64,000 bases of DNA, taken from assembly GCA_040437565.1 (NCBI GenBank), contig JBDOQK010000012.1:519429-583428 (forward strand). The letters are read 5' to 3'. The DNA comes from Albugo candida (Eukaryota; Oomycota; Peronosporomycetes; Albuginales). The stretch's first letter is position 1; the number at the start of each line of letters is the position of its first letter. A program made the position numbers and the translations under genes. A model generated the notes under the pieces. It was not told the origin of the DNA, did no database searches, and saw only the letters and a list, made by a program, of their open reading frames with translations. Shown here one piece after another: positions 22,129 through 35,000 of the stretch.

Positions 22129-23255
22129 CAATACATAGAAAAAGCGCTACCTTGCTTCGGATAGGGGTCCCTGGCTAGGGACCCTGAACAGCGCATTCTC
22201 ATTGACGATGGAGAAGTGAATGTTAGCGCTGATTGTGTCATAGAATGCATTGGGCTTTCATAAAATGCATACATTGTAAAAAATGGTAGGTCACCTTAAG
22301 CTAGAATGTGTGGACTGGACTTAGGTTTGCGAAAATAATACCAACAAAAAATGACTACACTCGCTTCAGGTGATACTGCAACGCTTTTTGATTTAATGAT
22401 GAGATAAAGTACATTCGTAAAAATACATACGCAATCTATTAAGTATCAAATGTATAATAGACATGCTAGCATAAAGGGCATTAGAGTCCGCGAAGAATAG
22501 CTGTGTGGAATATTTCACGAGATGCTCTACTTCTAGCGAACGTATTCTCGTAAACGCGCTTTAGGTCGTACCTACAGATATTCGTCAACGAGGTGGGGTC
22601 TCAGTAATTACGCATACTAACATTTTTGTGTTTATTCTGAGTCAAAAATTGGATAGGACTATGTTTTAGGTTTTTTAGGCACCTCAATCATTTCACCTGG
22701 GAGCCACCAACCTGTGTAGGGCCGTCTATATGAGTAAGGGTGGTCAAACGCAGCCGCGATTGTATTGCGTACCCCTTCGTGAAAAGTACGTAACAAGTTA
22801 GCCGGGCTGAGCTCCAATTCTATATATGGCTAGCTCCTTTCTAAATCAATTTGGCTTTATTGCGTGCGTCTATCGCCGCTCTATGTTTCCGAATTTGTTT
22901 CCCTTTACATTGCGAAATATGTTGATTGAGTAAGCTTGGTAGTTATTGCCGAATTTGAACTGCGGATGCGCCAACTCAGATCTTATTGATGGTGATAATA
23001 AATCTAAGCTTGTTATTAACCATGTTGTCCTTTTTGACCGACATTATTCCACTTAGAATCAGGGTCCGACTTGGATAGCAATGCACGGTAATTTTATTTA
23101 CTTGTATTTAGTCCACTCTTATTCTGTTCGTCATGCTAATCAAAAAGAATAATCCCGTGACGCTAGACTTTTTCGCACTAGTGACTTGACGAAATGTACC
23201 CTCACCATTTCACGCATGAGGCTTGTGTATTCTCCTTACATCATTCTGATCAGAT
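22129..23255. other. Intergenic, no gene seen
   Basis: About 1.1 kb without a convincing frame on either strand. A few short AT-rich tracts occur; no tRNA-like or repeat structure was found by eye. Confidence 0.5.
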
Positions 23256-25560
23256 AAGTAAATTTCTATGGCCGCAATCAGAATTACAAGACTCTTCAGA
23301 TATGACCACACCAGCAGATGGACATACTGATCACCCTCTGGACCAATCACGTTCTACAGCTCCGGATCGCTGAGTCTTTGTATCTGAGAACAGGAACATA
23401 TCGTCACATCGTTTGCTGCCAATTCCAGAAACACACTTATCGCTCAATTGCGATGTGGATCACTGAGCAGATTTTGTGATATGCTTCGAAACCTCACATG
23501 GGCAGAGACAATATATTCAATTGGCTATGATCAGTACGAGCGCTCAGATGATGTTGCTACACTTCATTGAGCATACCAGCACTATGGCTTGCGACAGGCT
23601 GAGATGACGTCAATTATACAAACATTTGACTACACCTTGTGCAGAACATATATCACCATGCGTCGAGTGCCATCAGTAGAGCCCAAGAGATTGCATCATG
23701 ACATTCTAGTCAGTATGTACAGTATGTGGAAAGCAAGCGTCTAGAGCAATTGAGGACTCCGTTGTCTCAAGCTTATTATCATATATGGTATATTTCCATT
23801 GATCAGAAGAATTCTATAAAGGAATTGTTTGCCAAGGTCTTATATTACCAGCATGTGTGTCTTCTCGCAAAATCGAGATTTAGAGAAGATGGAATGGCTG
23901 ACACAAGCATTGGGGTACCTGATAACTTCTGTGAGCTTGAAAGACTTTCTATAGCCTGAAAATGAATGCATGTCTCTTATAAAATACAGCCGACAGATTG
24001 CCCTTTTGAAAAGTACCATTGATTTATTTGTCGAATCAAGCAAGTTAACATTCTGACCTTGTATCTCTATGTTCACGCATAATTTGTATATCTGACAATG
24101 TGACTGCGCAGGACGATGCAAAATTCATTTCGAAATGCTGTATATCATGAATTTAGTGGTAATGTGACTCGCACTGAGCACTTCAGGATACCTTTTCGAT
24201 CGTTGCGACTATTCTTTGTGTCATATATAGCGGCAAGCTCAACCTGATGATTATTTGTCGACCTATTTCGACGAATACTTTCTAGTATTATTATCTGTCT
24301 AACATGTAGAATTTGGCAACCCGACCAGGCCTTTTTGGAATGATGTGGCTGACACGGAGCTTTCTCATTGCATTCTGATATCAATAAGAGAACATAACAC
24401 AACAAGGAGAGTGTCGGCAATAGGTAGTTTGAGGGAAACATTTTAGTGGCCAAAAATTAAAGCTTCTTATCGAAACGGAGTTCTTGGCAAATTAACTCTA
24501 CAGGTAGCATGTTGGTACATTATTATCGATCAGATCATGATTCTGTGAACCAGACAATCTCGCGAGGAAAAATTGAATGGCAATAATAATGTCTACTATC
24601 CAAACAGAGTTCATTGCGTTTATTATGTTGACGATACCCGTGTTACGAAGTGGACATACATACTTGATCAAGGCTGAACGGACAGGTACTTCTGGGCCAA
24701 AAGTCTTTGAGTTCCTCGTGTGATATTATTTTCTTTACCATGGTACACCAGCATCTACAAGTGGGATACTACGTAATCAACAACCAGCAAAAGGGCTCTG
24801 GCCATCGTGAAAATCTTGATCAGCTCTACACCTTCAATATGAGTCATATGCTGGACAGCATTTATTTCGAAATGATGCAGAGATGAGCGATGTATCAGTC
24901 CTGATGATACGATGGAGTACATAATCAACTGATAGGCTGTCAATTCGATATTTCGATTCCCCACAGTCAAAAAAAAGGTAATGATATCAAGTTCAGCCTA
25001 CTTAACTGAGTTCAATAATCTGGTTGAGCCTATGGCTTCTCGTCAAATTGATCTCGTGTGGTTGTTGCATACTTTCCAGCAGAGAGGATAGTATGATACT
25101 GATGCATTTTTACAAGTTTTAAATAGCAATGCATGCGAGAAGGAGATGCCGTGGAAATATCAAGCTGTGTATGATTAGCACTTATCTGATGTCAGACTCC
25201 GTACACCATTTGGAAGTACGCGGAGTGATTCCGTGTAGCTTATAATTTTGCTGGTACTGCGAGATCACGATTCAGAAAGTGATATGGCATAGCATCGGAT
25301 GGGCATAGAGGCAGAAAATGTAATTTGTTTCACCAAGTATTGTAGCGATTGGCATGCGTCGCAGTGGGTAAATTTTCAAAGAATTCGATTGTGCTGGTCG
25401 AAGGTCTTCGTCACACGAATTGAATCAGATCATTTTGTCAGCGTCCATACGGTATGGCATGGTTCACCAGGCATTCTTGTTGGAGTCGTCGAATTGCACA
25501 GAGTGATTTCATCATATCGAGAATATGCACTCACATTAAGCGCAGGATCGTAAGTTGTTT
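23256..25560 (+). pseudogene. Decayed multi-exon coding region, unknown family
   Basis: Short stretches of protein-like sequence follow each other on the plus strand but are cut by stops and shifts that introns do not fully explain. Examples are near 23726-23955 ('PLSQAYYHIWYISIDQKN'), near 24757-24885 ('YYVINNQQKGSGHRENL'), near 25000-25090 ('LVEPMASRQIDLVWLLH') and 25299-25553 ('TVWHGSPGILVGVVELH'). Some could be exons: a GT-AG pair near 24690-24750 fits. I do not recognise the family. A heavily split live gene remains possible, but the number of in-frame stops favours a relic. Confidence 0.4.
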
Positions 25561-25970
25561 GTAAAGCAGCGCTCATGAAATGTAGCTGTAGACATGTAAA
25601 AGAATTTACGGTGTGAACAGGTAAGAATGTTAGAAATAGAAAAAATAGATGACGTTGAATTTTGTACCTATGAAACTCTGCGCCCATCCTTCCGGTTAAA
25701 ATGGCAGAGATAGCGCGATTTTTCACCCAACAGCTTTTTTTAGGTATAGACGTTGTTACCTTCCACGACTTATGTGATTCACCAATGCTGGAAACCAATC
25801 AGTGAGCATCAAAAATGCCTGTAACTTGTAATCGCATCTCCTGACCACATCACACACAAGGGCATGACAGCTGTACCTTACTCAATTCACCCTCCTACGT
25901 CATAACGTATTTCGATCGAGCAATCGCACACACTTATTAGCTCTCTCATTTTGAAAAAGGATCGAAACAG

Positions 25971-26903
25971 ATGCCTAAAACAAAAGGCTCCTATCGAGAA
26001 AAGCTTACATTCGGACACGGAAGAAAAGGAATAGAGTCATCGTCACACAAACCGATAAAGGTTTTGAATGAGAAAAGTGTTTTACAGATGGGAGGATCCG
26101 CTTTAGAAAAAGCGATGCTATCGATCACATCACTCGCAATTTACAATGTAAGCTCATCGCTTGCGACGGTAGCAGAAGCTCACAATAAGAGATCAACGCT
26201 ACCAATCAAATCAAAAAAGTATTTTACGGTGTATTCGATTCATGTTCAAAATGCAATTAAAGGACGCAGTTGGATTGTTTGTCGTCGATATTCTGACTTT
26301 TTATTATTCAGAGAAAGAGTTCTCAACTTTTTTCAGCAGCAAACACAGAACGTACCAAGATTGTGTGGTATGGTCAATCAAATGTATTTCCCGAGAAAAC
26401 ACAAGCTGCGTTCGAAAACGGAAAAAGTTGTCGAGCATCGATGCCAAGCATTCTTAGGATTCTTGGTTGCTCTTCATCGAGTCCTGATTAGTCCATATTA
26501 CGCGGAAGTGGGTGAGATTGCAGAAATCGGATTCTCATTGCTTCGAGGTTTTCTGGGTAGTCAAATGGTTGCAAATCAATCTCACAAGGAGTATGCATAC
26601 CCTCACCCAATATTGCAGCACTTGCTGAGTCCCGGCGAAAGGATTCCAGTCAACCAATGCGGGGCACTCAAGACTGTCCTTGAAGCTGACTGTGAAGATG
26701 ACGACAACGTCACCATCCTTCATATTGGACCCGGTGAAGTCGATGGACTCGATGATGATATTCTTGATTCGACGCACGTCTCATCATCCAGTGAAGACTA
26801 TGATCGATACGATGAATTTGCTCCAGAAGAGCCTGCGATTTTGGAAGAAGTTGAAATCAGAGCCTCGAAAAGATTCCATCGCACACTCCGGGTGTCATCA
26901 TAA
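25971..26903 (+). CDS. PX-domain protein
   Basis: Single exon, 310 residues, starting at the only suitable ATG. A PX domain spans about residues 80-195: 'YFTVYSIHVQNAI', the phosphoinositide-binding 'RRYSDFLLFRERV', the Pro-x-Phe-Pro-like 'MYFPRKHKLRS', and the helix 'EHRCQAFLGFLVALHRV'. PX domains bind phosphatidylinositol 3-phosphate and place proteins on endosomes. The tail is acidic ('EADCEDDDN', 'SSSEDYDRYDE'). No BAR or other domain is seen, so it is a small PX-only protein. The gene is isolated: the decayed region lies upstream and the F-BAR gene converges from downstream. Confidence 0.85.
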   Translation: MPKTKGSYREKLTFGHGRKGIESSSHKPIKVLNEKSVLQMGGSALEKAMLSITSLAIYNVSSSLATVAEAHNKRSTLPIKSKKYFTVYSIHVQNAIKGRSWIVCRRYSDFLLFRERVLNFFQQQTQNVPRLCGMVNQMYFPRKHKLRSKTEKVVEHRCQAFLGFLVALHRVLISPYYAEVGEIAEIGFSLLRGFLGSQMVANQSHKEYAYPHPILQHLLSPGERIPVNQCGALKTVLEADCEDDDNVTILHIGPGEVDGLDDDILDSTHVSSSSEDYDRYDEFAPEEPAILEEVEIRASKRFHRTLRVSS

Positions 26904-27116
26904 CGAGTGTACTACGACGAGTGTACTACAACGAGTGTAATCACACCCATGTGATTCCGCATTCAGATGAGATATTTTTTCAACTTTATGAACCAATTGT
27001 ATGGGCGCATATATTTATCGGTGACCGAAAAAGAACAAGACAACGAATACGGCGAAAGCTTATGCTATTCTACAAGGATTAGAATACTCGTGCATTCCGA
27101 TTCTGATCAACGCCTC

Positions 27117-28902
27117 CTACTGAATGTCGATAGCCTCACCTAGATCTGCGCTTTCCGATGACCGACCAGACGCTGGACTAGATCCTGAAAGAGACTGGCT
27201 TTTGATGGAGGTTTCAGCGCTTGAACTTACTATGGATGCCGTTGTACTCACTTGAGTGAGGGTGTCATGCACTCCTAGAAGCACCCGAGCAACATCCCGA
27301 GCAAGACAAACGCGATGCAGTGCTTTCTTCTCTGATCCCTTTATAGTATTGTTTGCTTCACGACAAGTGCTTGTTTTCAGATCTGTTATCTCTTCATACT
27401 TGCTTTCCTCGAGCTCCGTCTGCTTTGATGTATTCTGAACTGATCGGACCACAATACTACTAGCCAGTGGCTTCTGATTAGCTTGGAAATCAATTGGAAC
27501 TCTCCTTGTCGCCAAATCAGAAATTTGTAAGGGAGATTTTCTCACCGGAAATAAATTCTTTCTCAAGCTCATTGGCGTTCGCATCATACCAGCCGTCTTT
27601 GAAATCATTGTATTGCAAATATCATTCACCTTCATCTCACTCAGATTCACCCTGGTAGTGTTCAAGATGAAGTCACGCATATCGCCTTCAAAATCAACAT
27701 TTTCGATCTTTCCGGCCACCATTTGCCAATCGTACTAACAGATTCCGATATTTAAAATACGATGTCGAAAAGTACAAACTGAAGCATACCTGCTCATTAG
27801 CAAGCATAGAAGACTCAAACACGACATGTTTTCGAAGGTTGATGGCTAAATTGGAAATTCGATGCTCGGATATTTGCTAAACTAGCAGATTTAGCGTTGT
27901 GTCTTGATGCGAAATATACAAAGTTACCTGATATTCTGTGAGAATGGATTGCATCGAGCGCAGCATGTCTAACTTCCCATTCTCTAACATATCCCAAAGA
28001 GCATGACAACTCACTCGTGCCGCTTCAGCCGTCTGTAAGGTTTTGATCGCGTTCGCACACATCATTTTCTTACGTTGCTGTTCAGATGACAGCAACCAAT
28101 TCACAACATTATGACCATTATGACTTGCGGAAAAGTGTATTCCCCGAGGTCGCTCACTGTTCAAGTCGAACTCTGATTGCTTTTCTACGCTTACAAGCTC
28201 CTGGTCTCCTTCATGAAGCGTCTGATGAATCATGTGACTATGCCGTTCCAATCTATCTACAGGCAGCGCTGCCTGCTTTGTATCCTCCAGCTGTTGCTGA
28301 TACTGCTCTTGTATTAATGTGCTTGAGAACCCAGCGTCCATAGCACTAGAAAAAGCGATGCAAGCTTCGCGAAATTGTTTTTCAAATCCAGCGAATTCCT
28401 TCTTGTATTGCTCTTCCTGCAATTTCACTTGCTTTCTCAGGTTTCCAATAAGTTTGACTAAATTCTGCATTTTTCGTCCATGGTTCACAAACAGCTGAGA
28501 AATCGGTTCAAGAACGTCCTCTTGAAGATTTTTAGCAAAGATCTGATGCTGTACACTGGTGTTTAAATACTGCGCGCGTAAAGTGCCTAACGCATTCTTC
28601 ATCGATGGTCCATGCTCCGTATTCTCAATGTTCGCTTGATCCGCGATTTTCGCTAATTCTGTCGAGTACATTTTCTCCAGGTTAATTCGAGATTTTAGCA
28701 GGGAAATTACGTTCTGTTGTGTAGCGATACCATTATCGCAATATGTCTGCACATCAGTCAAATTGTATAATAAATCGGTCGCAAATGAGAGGTTGGGTAT
28801 CGTGAAATTTGCACGGCCGCCGTCATAAAACTTGGCTTTGATACCAAGCCCATCGACTTCTGATTCCATTGACGGTATACTGAATTCATACGTCAAAACC
28901 AT
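27117..28902 (-). CDS. F-BAR (FCH) domain protein
   Basis: Three exons (28902-27928, 27876-27790, 27734-27117), with introns of 51 and 55 nt, give 559 residues in frame. An FCH/F-BAR module covers about residues 30-360: 'NLTDVQTYCDNGIATQQN', 'LLKSRINLEKMYSTELAK', then long charged helices. F-BAR dimers bend membranes in endocytosis and cytokinesis. The C-terminal 190 residues are disordered and rich in Ser, Thr and Lys; no SH3 domain is present, unlike in many fungal and animal members. The start codon lies 117 bp from the stop of the next upstream gene, in the same orientation; that neighbour also carries a phosphoinositide-binding domain. Confidence 0.85.
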
Positions 28903-29019
28903 TCGAATACTGCTGGCTTGTCTCGGGTGGAAGTTCCCGCACGATGAGATTATGGTCTATTCTTGGGATAGATAACGGCTTTTACGCATTATATTTCAAA
29001 GATCTGGATGTGTACGAGT

Positions 29020-30774
29020 TTAAGATGTAAAAATTGCTGTGGCAACCTCTACAAGACGACAATCTACATCAATCTCCTTCCCTAATGTGATACCCGGATG
29101 TAACGATTTCTCGATTTCTCCATCTTCCTCAAAGCTTCCAGGCCAAAAGTAGGAACAAGAGCGTTGTGTCCGGAGCCAGCCCATGTCTTTCAGCGCAGAA
29201 GCTACCAAACTCGAACAAAAATAATTTTTGCGCTTGCTTGAAGTCTCCTTTGTCCTTACATCTTTGGACATCTTGACCGATTGTGTGGTGGAAGTATGAT
29301 TTTGACTCACGAAACTCGGCAATCTCTTTTCTTCATCATACACTTCTTTCTGCTGCAGATATCGATCGGATTTATTGAGACCTTGGAATATACTCAGAAT
29401 GCTGTAAGCTTTTCCTTCAGCTGATGCGACAAAGGCCATCAAACGCTGGGCAGATTCTGAGTCTCTTTTGACCAAGAATGAACGGATAGCAATACGCTCA
29501 CTTACTTCTCGCGCATAAGCCATGAGCCGTGCCTTCAATGGATACACTTTGATACCTTCACCGGTCGCCTCCAATAAGCGCAAATTATCACCACGAAGGC
29601 CAGGAATGACAATGCCAACATGATCGAATCGTGATCTTGTAACCTTTATCAGCAGCCTGATCCGTCAAATTGTATGAACTGAAGGATACCATAAATTCAA
29701 CTTACCTTGCGCTGACATATACTTGATCCAAAGCGACAGGAAAATAACACGATATCGCCGTATCCAATCTGTTTATCCAATGCATCAATACTCGTACTAA
29801 GTACTCCGACGCTCGCATTACTCAATTTTGGAGTGGAAACGACCCCCAGAAATGACAAAACAAGGACGTCTTGAGATAAGCTCGGTGGTTTCTGTGCCTG
29901 TAGTAGCCTTTTTAAGTAATTCTCCAGCATAGCGCGTCGACGCTTGATTGTATCACTCTCAAGTCTACCAAATATCTGCTTGGGAGGAAAGTTTACTGTC
30001 GCTTTCACTGGGGATGATATCGAAGAGTCTGTAAATGCGAGCGAGAAAGCCTCCCCATATTTCTCCTTCAGGAGGTAATGAAGCTGATCGAAATCTTTAT
30101 ACCGACGAGAAACCTGCCATGTCATTCTTCCAAAAGTAACACGGATTTGATATAATGTATAGAAACCCATCACAAGATCGCTGGCACAATTTTGTGTTCC
30201 GAATATAACAATATCTAAAGTTGGCGACGGCATATAATTTCGTAAAACCAGCTCCAGCGTCTTAATTGGTTGTCCAGGGCAGATATCTGTGAGACACATG
30301 CAATCATTCGTATACCATCGATTCTCCACGCGCGAATAGCATACAATGGCGTCGGCTCTTTCATCTGTGCCATCAGATTCAGAATTCTCGCTGTCAATAT
30401 TTTGCTACTCAAATACGATGATAGCTAAAGCATTTTTAAAGCAGTATTATGGAGCGTACACGCCGCATTTGATTCAAAGCGATGCGCTTGATGTATGAAA
30501 GTGGCAATGTGCGCATTTGCATTTCAGTGAAAGATATTTTCACATCTTTGAGATTCGTCTCATTTTGAGAGAGATGGAAGTTGCAGCCAACTTGAAATTC
30601 CATTACCTTTTTTGAGCCACCACCGTATATCGTGTGTGAATACTTAGACGAGGTCTATACAGTAATTCCATTTACCTGAAAGCTATTTATATCAACAGTT
30701 GAAGATTGAGGCGCTGGTCGGCTGACTGCTTCAAGAAAGTACACATAAATAGTACTGACACCTTTCCAGCTCAC
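29020..30774 (-). CDS. PX domain fused to permuted NlpC/P60-like (YiiX-type) domain
   Basis: Confident exons are 30654-30460, 30404-29706 and 29643-29020, with introns of 55 and 62 nt and consistent phase. More coding sequence lies 5' (30676-30860), but its splice sites are unclear, so the start is open. The PX domain is in the middle exon ('YQIRVTFGRMTWQVSRRYK', 'NFPPKQIFGRLESDTIKRR'). After it come 'GYGDIVLFSCRFG', 'SRFDHVGIVIPG' and 'LLEATGEGIKVYPL', and about 150 residues later 'NYFCSSLVASALKDMGW'. His before Cys is the order of the circularly permuted papain-like fold, as in bacterial YiiX and LRAT. Hydrolase or acyltransferase activity at PI3P membranes is inferred. The N-terminal 100 residues are unrecognised. 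Confidence 0.7.
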
Positions 30775-30860
30775 TACAATAAATTGAGAATTTGGGATTT
30801 CAGTGTGTAGCTCAAAATAGCTTATCAAATTTTAGAGATAGAATTTGAAACTGAACATAC

Positions 30861-31916
30861 TCAAACAGGATTGCGTTGGGCTATAGGATACCTTTTCGGA
30901 CGAAATGGATATACAAACTGAATTTTGGCCTTCAATGATGAAGGAATCCTTTCCTTGCACGCATAGAAATGCTGCTCGTTGTACCGTGCAGAAGTATGGG
31001 ATATAATCAATTGCTGTACATTTTCAAATAAAGCAGCATTGAGGATGATCTAACATTGATCGAAAATGGTAAGTTGACCAAGTCGATAAGAGGAATTTGT
31101 ACCTGCTCGAGATGGATATGACCGCGATCTTCCGCCTTCTTGATCGGCGTCTCTTTATCGATATACGTCGCCTAACTTGTTGCAAATTGCATCATATTTT
31201 TCTGCACTATAAAAAATTACAAGTCGAACCTCTGTGATAAGGACTTGGGCTTCCAAGAAATCATTTTTTGTTCCATCATGGGAACATCCTTTCAGGTGGA
31301 ACAATTCCATTCTTGTATCACCAGTGTATGCAATTTCAGGATTAATATTGATACTATTCACGTCAATTCCTTGCTTCGCAATGTCAGCAATTTCAGCTGA
31401 TGATAGGTTGATAAATTCATGTTTGAGCGACTTTTGTCTCTTATAGACGACATAACCAAGACTAGGTACGCGATGAAAGGTTTTGTAAGCTCTGACAGTG
31501 TACTTGTGGCTGATTTCGAACTCATCGCCTTCCTCAACCGCTAGCAAATTCGCCTGGATTGTTTTCTGGCAAGTAAAACGAATGCCAGTTATGAATGAAA
31601 TTTGGCAACATGTAAATTTCCAAACCTCTTGCATTTTGCTGAAGCTTCCAAGAATGTTCTGCACTTCATTCAGAATCCAAGATGGAACATAATACTTAGC
31701 AGGTGGTAGACCCACCAACATGCGACGAGCTGCATGGGCAACGATACCTTGGATATGGTCCACATGTCCATGAGTAATGAATACATTGGATTTTGTATAG
31801 GCTTTATCAAAGCAGACACCGCAGTCAAACATGATGTCCATTTTGTCTACGTAGTAAGCTGATTCAACGCCTGCTGTGGAGCGCACATGTATACGGTAGT
31901 TGCAAGCTCTCAGCAT
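30861..31916 (-). CDS. tRNase Z (3' tRNA-processing endonuclease), short form
   Basis: Three exons (31916-31230, 31171-31103, 31049-30861) with introns of 58 and 53 nt give 314 residues. This is a metallo-beta-lactamase fold: zinc motif 'FITHGHVDHIQG' (H-x-H-x-D-H), 'FHRVPSLGYVVYKR', 'EIAYTGDTRMELF', 'EAQVLITE', and the final 'DRGHIHLEQ' joined across an intron to 'ILNAALFENVQQLIISH'. These features in this order match tRNase Z of the short plant/ELAC1 type, which cuts 3' trailers from pre-tRNA. I start at ATG 31916; the frame is open further upstream without another ATG. The gene is head-to-head with Snu114, 100 bp apart. Confidence 0.88.
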
Positions 31917-32016
31917 CGTTGCGTGTCCAACAGGTCCAAACAGTGATTGGGTGAAATTCCTGGTTATTCTGTCCAATCAGAAGCCCCAACACTTAATCGG
32001 TAGCGAGCCAACGAAT
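31917..32016. promoter_or_regulatory. Short bidirectional promoter region
   Basis: Only 100 bp separate the start codons of tRNase Z (minus) and Snu114 (plus). Both 5' UTRs and both core promoters must fit here or overlap the genes. No TATA box or other element stands out. Confidence 0.55.
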
Positions 32017-35000
32017 ATGGAAGATTCTTTGTATGATGAATTTGGCAATTACATCGGTCCTGAACTTCAAAGTAGCGACGAAGATGCATCGGAAACTTCC
32101 TCGGAACATGAAGAACCGGATACGAAACCAGTGGACGAAGAAATCAGCGGAAATGTAAGTACAAATGATGTGATTCGAACTTTCTATTGCTCAAACGTAT
32201 TTGAATATTAGCACTTTGCAGGTCTGTTGGTCTATCTCAATGGATGATCAGTCTCCTGTTGTTGAGAGTATTTTTCTCGTTTTTGCCAACATATAGATGA
32301 AATCACGCACGACATGAGCTCTATGATACGTCCCTCATACAATGAAGATGAAGATCACGCAGCAATCGTTTTGCATGAAGATAAAAAGTATTATCCTGAT
32401 GCAGAAGAGGTTTATGGTGAAGCAGAGACTTTAGTGATGGAAGAAGACGCACAGACGATCGAGACCCCAATTATTGAACCAGTTAAGATAAAGAATTTCT
32501 CCGTGTTAGAAAGTGGAATTCCCAAAACAACAGTAAGGAGTATATGATAGTGTGCATCCTGTAGCTGATGATGCGCTGCAAATTTAGTATTCAACCGAAT
32601 TTCTCACGTCATTAATGGACTACCCTCATTTGATTCGAAATATCGCTATCGTCGGCGACTTGCATCACGGAAAAACTCTATTCACGGACTTGTTGATACA
32701 GCAAACGCATTTGAAAAAATGGGATCCCGAAAAAGAAAAACGATACACAGATACCCGCAAAGATGAACAAGAGCGAAAAGTAAGCATCAAAAGTACTCCA
32801 GTTTCTCTTGTGTTGCCAACATCCAAAGGAAAACACTATTTGCTGAATGCAATGGATTGTCCAGGGCACGTTAATTTCAAAGATGAGTCTATCGCGGCCT
32901 TGCAAATTGCTGATGGTGCAGTTCTCGTGGTGGATGCTATCGAAGGCGTGCTTATGAATGTAGGGGCATATTGAAAGTCATATATTTGATCTGACGAAGC
33001 TTTTATGCAGACCGAAACGATGATAAAGTGTGCCCTAAAAGCAAATGTTCCCTTGGTTTTAGTTGTCAACAAGGTGGACCGATTGATTATTGAGCTGAAG
33101 CTGCCACCGGCTGACGCGTACTTCAAACTGCTGCATACGATCGAACAAGTCAACGCAATTATTGAATCTATTGTGGCACCAGATCGGCGGGAAAAAAGTC
33201 GACTCTCTCCAGAGCTCGGTAATGTCTGCTTTGCATCCGGCCAACATGGTTGGAGCTTCACTTTGGACTCGTTTGCTCGTCTGTACGCCAATAAACATCC
33301 CGAGCTTGATGCATCTCAATTTGCGCCGTTGCTATGGGGAGACAAGTATTACAGTCCACAGAGCAGGACTTTTGAAAGCTCAATAGTACGCTTTGTTTAT
33401 TTGCTTCAGCATCGTGTTGTTCTGTGACTCAAATCGTTTCACTTGTAGCCGTACGAAAACGCACAACGATCTTTTGTGATGTTCGTTCTTGAACCTCTAT
33501 ATAAAATTTACTCCAAAGTACTGAGTGAAGAACCTCACGAGCTTTCTGCGTCATTACGAGTCATGGGAATCAGACTACGGAAGGAAGAATTGACGCTTAA
33601 TCCACGATCACTGCTCAAACTTGTTGTGGCACAATTTGTCGGGGATGGAAGCGCAGGATTCATCGACATGGTGGTGTGTCATGTGCCCTCCCCAAAGGCG
33701 ACTGCGAAGACTAAACTGGAAACACTATACACTGGTAATCAAAGCACATCTCACCGAATCGTTCGAGGAATACTCAATTGCGACGCAAAAGCCCCGCTCA
33801 TGATCGACATTGTAAAGCTGTATTCGTCACCTGATGGCAATTCATTCGATGCATTTGGTCGAGTCTATTCTGGTGAGATCAGCCAGCATCAGAGCGTGAA
33901 GGTATTAGGCGAGGCTTACACCTTTGACGACGATGAAGATATGTGTTCCCGTACAGTAGAAGGCATCTATGTTTCCCAAGGCCGATACAAAATAGGGATC
34001 AATCGCGTTCCATCCGGTAATTGGGTTTTGCTAGAAGGAATTGACGCTTCCATCACAAAAAGCGCAACTATCACCAACGCTTCGAATGATATTCTACAAG
34101 GCGAAGAAGTCGGTATCTTCAAACCCATTCAGAGATCCTTCCAAACCACCGGCTTTGTGAAGCTTGCGGTAGAGCCGTTAAATCCTGCAGAATTACCAAA
34201 AATGCTCGAAGGATTGCGAAGGGTCAACAAAAGCTACCCACTTGTCCGAACCAAGGTCGAAGAAAGTGGTGAGCACGTGATCATGTGCACTGGTGAATTG
34301 GCGGCGGACTGCATCCTCCACGATTTACGAAGAATGTACTCTGCAATTGAGATAAAGGTTGCGGATCCGGTTGTAGTGTTTTGTGAGACGGTTGCCGAGA
34401 CGTCTTCTGTGCAGTAAGTATGATATACAGCAATCCTTGATGATGCTCATCCAGTTCTCGTGGCTAGATGCTTTGCGGAGACTCCGAATGGTAAGAATAA
34501 GCTCACAATGATATCAGAACCGCTCGATGCTGGGCTTGCACAAGACATTGAATCTGGTACAATTAGCTTGAATGTACGTGTGCTATGCAAAATCTGTGCC
34601 TTTGTATTCAGTCTGCTGCATGGATATAGTTTGAGACGAAACATGTTGCCGATTTTTTTCAAAGCAAATACAAATGGGATCTACTTGCAGCTCGTTCCGT
34701 TTGGGCTTTTGGGCCAGATATGAACGGACCAAACGTGCTATTGGATGATACGCTGTCTTCCGAAGTCGATAAAGAATCGCTCTGGAGTGTTAAAGATAGC
34801 ATTGTGCAAGGATTCCAATGGAGTTGCCGAGAAGGACCGCTTTGCGATGAGCCAATACGCGATACAAAATTCAAAATCCTGAATGCTTCCATTGCATCAG
34901 AACCAATTTATCGAGGCGGCGGACAAATTATCCCCACAGCACGTCGCGTAGCTTACTCGGCTTTCTTGACAGCGTCACCACGGATGCTGGAACCGATCTA

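Noticed and set aside
30655-30675. 21-nt intron in the PX/NlpC-like gene
   Set aside because: It would keep the frame but is too short for a spliceosome. A 72-nt intron ending at the same acceptor (donor near 30726) is more likely; left unresolved.
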